From Armatimonadetes bacterium UBA5419 (GTDB lineage: Bacteria > Armatimonadota > UBA10988), in contig DHNJ01000112.1 in assembly GCA_002409445.1 (NCBI GenBank), forward strand, positions 1 to 29,074: 29,074 bases of DNA, given 5' to 3'. Both the position numbers and the translations under genes were made by a program. The notes below the pieces were generated by a model. The model ran no database searches. It saw only the letters and a program-made list of their open reading frames with translations, and was not told the DNA's origin. Positions 24,764-29,074 of this stretch are shown one piece after another. Position 1 is the first letter of the stretch. Each line of letters opens with the position of its first letter.

Positions 24764-27007
24764 TCACTCTCCCGCCAACCGCGCCCGCGCGACCGCAGCT
24801 TGGCCCAAACTCAAGCCGCCGTCATTAGGCGGCACGCGCTGGTGCGTAAGTACTTCAAATCCTGTAGCCTGCAACCGGTCTACCGTTTCAGACAGCAGCC
24901 GCACATTCTGCCAACAGCCGCCCGACAGCGCGACCACGTTGACGCCCGTCGCCGCGCGCAACTGGCCCGCGAGCTCCGCCGCAGTGCCGGCGAGCCCGGC
25001 ATGGAAGGCCCCCGCCAGCACGTCGACGCCCGCCCCCGCGGCCCGTTGCTCCAATAGCCAGGTTACCACGGGCCGCCAGTCGATCTGCCACACGCCGTCG
25101 GCCCGGGCCAACGCGAACGGCGCCTCAGCCGAGCCCTCCGCCGCGACACCCTCCAGGGCGACCGCGGCCTCACCCTCGTAGCGGCTGTCGGACCGCAGGC
25201 CGATCAGCGCCGCCACGGCGTCGAACAGCCGTCCGCAGGAGGTCGTCGGCACACACTGTAGGTCGGCGGCAAGCATCTGCTCAACCAGGTCCAGGCGCTC
25301 CTCGTCCACGCCCAGCGCGACGGCGTCGAGTTGGACACCGGCCTGCGCCCCGAGATCAACGGCCACGCGCCAGCCCTGCCGCACCGCCGCCTCGCCCCCG
25401 GCCAGCCGGAACGGCCGCAGGTGCGCCAGGCGCTCGTAGCCGCGCAGGTCGCCCAGTAGCACTTCCCCACCCCAGACCGTCCCGTCCGGGCCCCACCCCG
25501 TACCGTCGAAGCAGAGGCCCAGGGCCGGCTCGGTCCGCTGCGCGTCGGCGAGGCAGGCGGCCAGGTGTGCGTGGTGATGCTGCACGCCGACCAGCGGAAG
25601 GCCGTCCGCAACGGCGCGGTGGAGGGCGTAGTGGGTCGACAGGTAGTCGGGGTGCAGGTCGTGCGCCAGCGCCTCCGGCCGCAGCTGCAGTAGGCGCTCG
25701 AAGTCCGCGATGCCCGTCTCGAAGCTGGCCAGCGCCGGCTCGTTCTCCAGTTCGCCAATGTGCGCCGAGAGGATCGCCTCGCCGCCCCGTGTTAGGCAGA
25801 AGGTGTTCTTCTGCTGCGCCCCGACCGCCAGGACGACCGCGTCGCCGGGGCCGTCGAGCGCGATGGGCAGCGGCGCATAGCCGCGCGACCGCCGCAGCGG
25901 CAGTAGCCGGTCGCGCCAGACGCGGACGACGCTGTCGTCGCAACGACGCTCGATCGGTCGGTCGTGGCTGACGACCAGGTCCGCCACCGGCCCGAGCCGC
26001 GCCGCCGCGTCCGCGTCCTCGTAGGCGATCGGCTCGTCGCTCAGGTTGCCCGAGGTCATCACCAACGGGCCGTCCCAGGCCGTCAGCAAGAGATGGTGCA
26101 GCGGCGTGTAGGCCAGCATCAGGCCGACGGTCGGCTGCCCCGGCGCCACACCGAGCGCCAGGTCCGCCGCAGGCCGGCGCACGAGCAGCACGATCGGCGC
26201 CGCCGGTGACGTGAGCAGCTCCGCCTCGGCCGCCGAGACCTCGGCCAGTGCCTGCGCCGCGTCAAGGTCGCGGACCATCACCGCCAACGGCCGCGCCTCC
26301 CGCTGCTTGCGTGCTCGCAACCGTGCGACCGCGTCTTCGGAGCGCGCGTCGCAAGCCAGGTGGTAACCGCCCAGGCCCTTCAAGGCGACGATCTGGCCGG
26401 CTGCAAGGGCCTGCACCGCGGTCTCAAGTGCCACCGACAGTCGTGGACCACACACCGGGCACGCCGTCGGCTGGGCGTGGAAGCGGCGGTCGCCGGGGTC
26501 GTCGTACTCGCGCTGGCAGGCGGCGCAGAGCATCAAACTGGCCATCGTCGTGCCGGCGCGGTCGTACGGCAGCTCGCGGATGATCGTCAACCGCGGCCCG
26601 CAATGGGTGCAGTTGAGGAACGGGTAGCCGTGGCGACGATCGTCCGGATCGAACAGCTCGCGCCTGCACTTGTCGCAAGTCGCCAGGTCCGGCAAGATCC
26701 AGGCGCTCGCCTCACCCGCGCTGGCACTGGCCAGGACCTCGAAACCGCGCGTTCCGCTCGGCGCACAGCTCTCCTGGCGCCAGTGGTCGATGTAGCCGGG
26801 CGCGGGCAGCTCAGCGCGCAGTCGCTGGGCGAACGTGGCCAGGGCCTCGACCCGACCTTCAACCTCGATCGCGGCGCCCAGCAGGTCGTTGCGCACCCAA
26901 CCGGCCAGGCCCAGTTCGGTGGCCAAGCGGTAGACGAACGGCCGGAAGCCGACCCCCTGCACCAAGCCCCGTGCCTGCACCGCCCAGCGCTCGACGTTGT
27001 CTGCCAC
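24764..27007 (-). CDS. hypF: Carbamoyltransferase HypF
   Basis: The 747-residue protein has all HypF domains: acylphosphatase (GLVQGVGFRPFVYR, 14-27), two zinc fingers (pairs such as CDKC, CTHC, CAAC and CPVC), a YrdC-like domain (ALKGLGGYHLACDAR) and the Kae1-like domain (VQHHHAHLAACLAD, DGTGWGPDGTVWGGE, ALSGGCWQN). HypF uses carbamoyl phosphate and ATP to carbamoylate the C-terminal Cys of HypE, the first step in making the hydrogenase cyanide ligands. hypE is not in the window, although HypF needs it. The start is a GTG at 27007; a -10 box TACAAT (27015-27020) ends 7 bases before it, so the mRNA would have almost no leader. Upstream sits the terminator of the 27083-27562 gene. Confidence 0.96.
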   Translation of the reverse strand: MADNVERWAVQARGLVQGVGFRPFVYRLATELGLAGWVRNDLLGAAIEVEGRVEALATFAQRLRAELPAPGYIDHWRQESCAPSGTRGFEVLASASAGEASAWILPDLATCDKCRRELFDPDDRRHGYPFLNCTHCGPRLTIIRELPYDRAGTTMASLMLCAACQREYDDPGDRRFHAQPTACPVCGPRLSVALETAVQALAAGQIVALKGLGGYHLACDARSEDAVARLRARKQREARPLAVMVRDLDAAQALAEVSAAEAELLTSPAAPIVLLVRRPAADLALGVAPGQPTVGLMLAYTPLHHLLLTAWDGPLVMTSGNLSDEPIAYEDADAAARLGPVADLVVSHDRPIERRCDDSVVRVWRDRLLPLRRSRGYAPLPIALDGPGDAVVLAVGAQQKNTFCLTRGGEAILSAHIGELENEPALASFETGIADFERLLQLRPEALAHDLHPDYLSTHYALHRAVADGLPLVGVQHHHAHLAACLADAQRTEPALGLCFDGTGWGPDGTVWGGEVLLGDLRGYERLAHLRPFRLAGGEAAVRQGWRVAVDLGAQAGVQLDAVALGVDEERLDLVEQMLAADLQCVPTTSCGRLFDAVAALIGLRSDSRYEGEAAVALEGVAAEGSAEAPFALARADGVWQIDWRPVVTWLLEQRAAGAGVDVLAGAFHAGLAGTAAELAGQLRAATGVNVVALSGGCWQNVRLLSETVDRLQATGFEVLTHQRVPPNDGGLSLGQAAVARARLAGE

Positions 27008-27014
27008 GCCCTCG

Positions 27015-27020
27015 ATTGTA
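27015..27020 (-). promoter_or_regulatory. -10 box for hypF, probably giving a leaderless mRNA
   Basis: On the minus strand TACAAT (plus 27015-27020) is followed by 7 bases (CGAGGGC) and the hypF GTG. The spacing equals that before the ABC ATPase gene. No clear -35 stands 16-18 bases above, because that stretch is the hairpin of 27031-27060, so strength is uncertain. Confidence 0.45.
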
Positions 27021-27030
27021 CCCCCAAAGA

Positions 27031-27060
27031 CACCGGGCCCACCTTGCGGCGGGCCCGGTG
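27031..27060 (-). terminator. Terminator hairpin after the 159-residue protein gene
   Basis: CACCGGGCCC (27031-27040) and GGGCCCGGTG (27051-27060) form a perfect 10-bp stem with a 10-base loop. On the minus strand it starts 22 bases after the stop at 27083 and is followed by TCTTTGG, a weak T-run. It also separates that gene from the hypF promoter. Confidence 0.6.
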
Positions 27061-27082
27061 CGGAGGATGATTGCGATGTGGA

Positions 27083-27562
27083 CTAGAAGTGCCAGCGACG
27101 GACCGCGACGACCTCCCACTCGGCGTCGGTCCCTTCGCGCGGCGCCGCGATGACCTCCAGCCGATGCCCGGGTTCCAGGTCGTGGTCCACGGCGTAGTGC
27201 GCCGGCAGGCTGAGGGTCAGCCCCTCGCGGGTACTCAGCTCGACCCGCTCGTCGGTGCAGGCAACAACCCGCGCGACGAGTCCGTGCCAAGCGAGGATCG
27301 CCGACAGTTGCGCGTCGCGCCGTGAGTTTGCACCACCAGGACCGACGAGCAGACGCACATGCAGCCGCGCGCCGTCGCGCAGCCCCATCTCGCGCACCAT
27401 GCGCGGCGTGACGCACGCCAGGTCGCCGAGGTCGGTGTAGACAACGCCACCACCGTCATCGGTGAGGGTGAGTGTGGCCAGACCGCCGTAGATGCGAGGC
27501 GGCCGATCGTTAACCGCGCCAACGCCGGCCAAAGGCGATGGGCGGGCCAGTTCAGTGGCCAT
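27083..27562 (-). CDS. Hypothetical protein, 159 residues, beta-rich
   Basis: I do not recognise a family. From the ATG at 27562, with AAGGAG 10 bases before it, the protein begins with a polar linker (MATELARPSPLAG) and then appears to have two beta-rich parts. One is around 24-72 (YGGLATLTLTDDGGGVVYTD, then a helix MVREMGLRDGARLHVRLLVG), and one around 87-157 (LAWHGLVARVVACTDERVEL, LPAHYAVDHDLEPGHRLEVI, WEVVAVRRWHF). The strand-turn pattern could suit small OB- or SH3-like barrels, but no catalytic residues stand out. It has no signal peptide or membrane helix, so it should be cytoplasmic. It is flanked by its own terminator (27031-27060) and the enolase-family gene 95 bases upstream. Confidence 0.7.
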   Translation of the reverse strand: MATELARPSPLAGVGAVNDRPPRIYGGLATLTLTDDGGGVVYTDLGDLACVTPRMVREMGLRDGARLHVRLLVGPGGANSRRDAQLSAILAWHGLVARVVACTDERVELSTREGLTLSLPAHYAVDHDLEPGHRLEVIAAPREGTDAEWEVVAVRRWHF

Positions 27563-27579
27563 AGCCGTATGACTCCTTC

Positions 27580-27615
27580 GACGGGCACGTGAGCGAACCG
27601 ATGAAAGCACCCGTC
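27580..27615 (-). promoter_or_regulatory. Leader hairpin ahead of the 159-residue protein gene
   Basis: GACGGGTGC and GTGCCCGTC (minus strand; plus 27607-27615 and 27580-27588) can form a 9-bp stem containing two G-T wobbles, with an 18-base loop. It ends directly before the AAGGAG ribosome site. It may be a leader structure or chance; no consensus aptamer is seen. Confidence 0.2.
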
Positions 27616-27657
27616 TCTCGAGTTATTGACACCTGGCGCGGCGAGGACGTTACGATT

Positions 27658-28827
27658 CTATGACAACTCGTCCTCCGCCACCTGCCGACGGTGCCAGTCC
27701 GTGTCCCAGAGGCAGAAGTTACGCTCGCGGAACGGATGCTCGGCGATGGCGTCCTCGTTCAGCGTGACGCCCAGCCCTGGCCCGCTGGGCAGCGGGAAGC
27801 AGCCGTCGGCCGGGTCGACTTGGGGGAGCCCCTCCGCAACGCCGGCGACCCAGGCGTCCGTGAAGTCGTTGAAGTACTCCTGGATCTTGAAGTTCGGCAG
27901 CGTTGCGTCGAGATGGAGGCAGGCCGCCGTGCTGACTGGCCCGCCGACATTGTGCGGCGCAACCATCATGTAGCGCACCTCGGCCATCGCCGCGAGCTTC
28001 TTCCCTTCCAGCAAGCCGCACGAGTTGGTGATGTCGGGCTGGATGATGTCACAGGCCTGCGTCTCGAACAGTTCGCGGAACTCCCACTTGTTGACCAGCC
28101 GCTCGCCGGTGGCCACGGGGATGGTGATGCCGGCGGCCGCCTTGGCCAAGGCGCGGGTGTTGTCGGGCGGCACGGGCTCCTCGACCCAGCTCGGCTCGAA
28201 CGGCTCCAGCTCGCGGGCGATGGCGATCGCCTGGTGCGGGGCGAAGCGGCCGTGCATCTCGATGAGGATCTCGACCTCCGGCCCGACTGCGTCGCGCACG
28301 GCGGCGACGATGTCCAGGGCCAGCAGCTTCTCCGCCCGCTCCAGCTCGTACCAGCCCGCGCCGAACGGGTCGAGCTTAAGGGCGCGGTAGCCCCGCGCGG
28401 TGACGCGGCGCGCGGCCGCGGCGAAGTCCTCCGGTTTGCGCTCGACGGTGTACCAGCCGTTGGCATAGGCCTTGATGCGCTGACGCATCGGCCCGCCCAG
28501 CAGGTTGTAGACCGGTTGGTCACAGGCGCGGCCGATGATGTCCCAACAGGCCATCTCCACCAGCCCGATGCCGCAGCTCGCGACGACGCCCGCGCGCACG
28601 AAGTCGTCGCGGAACATGCGCGCGACCAGCGCCTCGGTGGCAAAGGGGTCGTGGCCGATGATGTGCCGATGCTTGGCCGAGGCCAGGTAGGCCAGCAGGT
28701 CCGCGGTGCGGTTGGGCAGGCGGCACTCGGCGACGCCGGTCAGGCCCTCGTCGGTATGGACCTTCACGAAGGTCAGGTCGCGCCAGGCGGTCGACATGGC
28801 CAAGGTCTCAACATCAGTGATGCGCAT
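27658..28827 (-). CDS. Enolase-superfamily sugar-acid dehydratase (mandelate racemase/galactonate dehydratase-like)
   Basis: The 389-residue protein has the N-terminal capping domain (MRITDVETLAMSTAWRDLTFVKVHTDEGL) and a barrel with the usual acid-base and metal positions. These are KLDP with Lys151, EMHGRF with Glu190 and His192, WVEEPV with Glu216/217, ATGER with Glu242, CDIIQPDITNSCG with Asp265, and APHNVGG with His292. This pattern resembles the D-galactonate and mannonate dehydratase branch, which makes 2-keto-3-deoxy acids from aldonic acids with Mg. The exact substrate cannot be read from these motifs. Start 28827 is supported by GGAG 7 bases before it; a longer frame begins in the terminator region. 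It stands alone, with the secA terminator upstream, and no transporter is next to it. A catabolic role for plant- or polysaccharide-derived sugar acids is inference. Confidence 0.9.
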   Translation of the reverse strand: MRITDVETLAMSTAWRDLTFVKVHTDEGLTGVAECRLPNRTADLLAYLASAKHRHIIGHDPFATEALVARMFRDDFVRAGVVASCGIGLVEMACWDIIGRACDQPVYNLLGGPMRQRIKAYANGWYTVERKPEDFAAAARRVTARGYRALKLDPFGAGWYELERAEKLLALDIVAAVRDAVGPEVEILIEMHGRFAPHQAIAIARELEPFEPSWVEEPVPPDNTRALAKAAAGITIPVATGERLVNKWEFRELFETQACDIIQPDITNSCGLLEGKKLAAMAEVRYMMVAPHNVGGPVSTAACLHLDATLPNFKIQEYFNDFTDAWVAGVAEGLPQVDPADGCFPLPSGPGLGVTLNEDAIAEHPFRERNFCLWDTDWHRRQVAEDELS

Positions 28828-28880
28828 CGGCAGGCTCCGGGGCCGATTGTTGGCCGCCACGGGCCGCGCGTCAAGCCGTG

Positions 28881-28926
28881 CCAAAATGCGACCGGTGGCG
28901 CGGACCTGGGTCCGGCCACCGGTCGC
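28881..28926 (-). terminator. Strong rho-independent terminator after the SEC-C (SecA) gene
   Basis: GCGACCGGTGGC (28888-28899) pairs perfectly with GCCACCGGTCGC (28915-28926); inside, CGGAC (28901-28905) pairs with GTCCG (28910-28914) around a CTGG loop, with one bulged G. On the minus strand the stem is followed by ATTTTGG (28881-28887). It begins 18 bases after the stop at 28945. Confidence 0.85.
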
Positions 28927-28944
28927 GCGTACCCTGCGGCGTGG

Positions 28945-29074
28945 CTAGCGCCCGCAGCAGAACTTGTACTTCTTCCCACTGCCGCAGGGGCACGGCTCGT
29001 TGCGGCCGACCTTCTCGACGGTCACCGTCTGCGTGCGCGCTGGCTGCTCGCCGCCGCGGGCCTGGCCGCCGCGC
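28945..29074 (-). CDS. secA: C-terminal end of a SEC-C motif protein, most likely SecA
   Basis: Only the last 42 residues are in the window; the rest lies beyond the right edge. They read as a Gly/Arg/Gln linker (RGGQARGGEQPARTQTV), then VEKVGRNEPCPCGSGKKYKFCCGR and the stop. CPCGSGKKYKFCC is the SEC-C zinc motif with ligands Cys-X-Cys...Cys-Cys. In SecA, the ATPase that drives preproteins through SecYEG, this tail binds zinc, SecB and ribosomes, and VGRN.PCPCGSGKKYK.CCG is its standard end. Other proteins also carry SEC-C motifs, but a flexible linker just before a C-terminal copy is most usual in SecA. The terminator at 28881-28926 follows. Confidence 0.75.
   Translation of the reverse strand, partial: RGGQARGGEQPARTQTVTVEKVGRNEPCPCGSGKKYKFCCGR

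Noticed and set aside
27625..27650. Plus-strand TTGACA with TACGAT 19 bases later, pointing into the enolase-family gene
   Set aside because: Spacing is too long and no plus-strand gene follows; likely chance.

Overview
The window is about two-thirds G+C, very densely coded and has no rRNA, tRNA, CRISPR array or insertion sequence that I can recognise. The best taxonomic clue is the pseudopilin at 3236-3931. Its N-terminus (FTLIELLVVIAIIAILAA followed by FPVFAKAREKAR) and its H-X9-DG motif are typical of the large pseudopilin families of Armatimonadota, so I infer an Armatimonadota or closely related bacterium. This is an inference from protein style, not a phylogeny. The content is mostly chromosomal housekeeping genes mixed with extracytoplasmic and sugar-related genes.

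Layout. 1-2984 (-): a small coiled-coil membrane protein, recJ, and the N-terminal part of an O-antigen-ligase-like protein that runs off the left edge; these are tightly packed behind a clear promoter. 2985-3235: a divergent intergenic region with two promoters and a TPP riboswitch. The riboswitch lies directly upstream of the pseudopilin gene, not of a thiamin gene. 3236-3931 (+): the pseudopilin, followed by a strong hairpin terminator. 4062-6430 (-): a MalK/UgpC-type ABC ATPase that looks leaderless, then tatC with a long Pro/Ala-rich tail. 6560-12620 (+): a tight run of miaB, a GT39-like membrane glycosyltransferase, a RicT/PSP1 protein, a double-domain ThyX-like protein and mutM. 12668-16741 (+): three secreted or membrane-associated proteins, namely a two-domain DUF1080 protein, a thioredoxin-NHL protein and a YpfJ-type zinc metallopeptidase. 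16805-19279 (+): a PhoB/PhoR-like two-component pair.

19276-22305 (-): a run of four genes (DUF4434-like protein, FmdB zinc ribbon, TSUP exporter, nucleoside hydrolase). 22377-23450 (+): a CARDB lipoprotein. 23447-27007 (-): hypF-hypC-hypD for [NiFe]-hydrogenase maturation, without hypE, hypA, hypB or hydrogenase genes in view. 27083-27562 (-): an unrecognised 159-residue protein. 27658-28827 (-): an enolase-superfamily sugar-acid dehydratase. 28945-29074 (-): the SEC-C tail of a protein that is probably SecA, with a textbook terminator behind it.

How the genes relate: the miaB-mutM run combines tRNA modification, an Fe-S-linked regulator, dTMP synthesis and base-excision repair. The DUF1080, DUF4434, enolase, nucleoside hydrolase and ABC ATPase genes suggest scavenging of sugars, sugar acids and nucleosides. 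The most unusual points are the TPP riboswitch in front of a pseudopilin, the ThyX-like protein whose hallmark residues are divided between its two halves, two promoter -10 boxes placed exactly 7 nt before a start codon (leaderless mRNAs), and a perfect 13-bp hairpin lying across the putative signal sequence of the thioredoxin-NHL gene. No intergenic gap exceeds about 255 bases.
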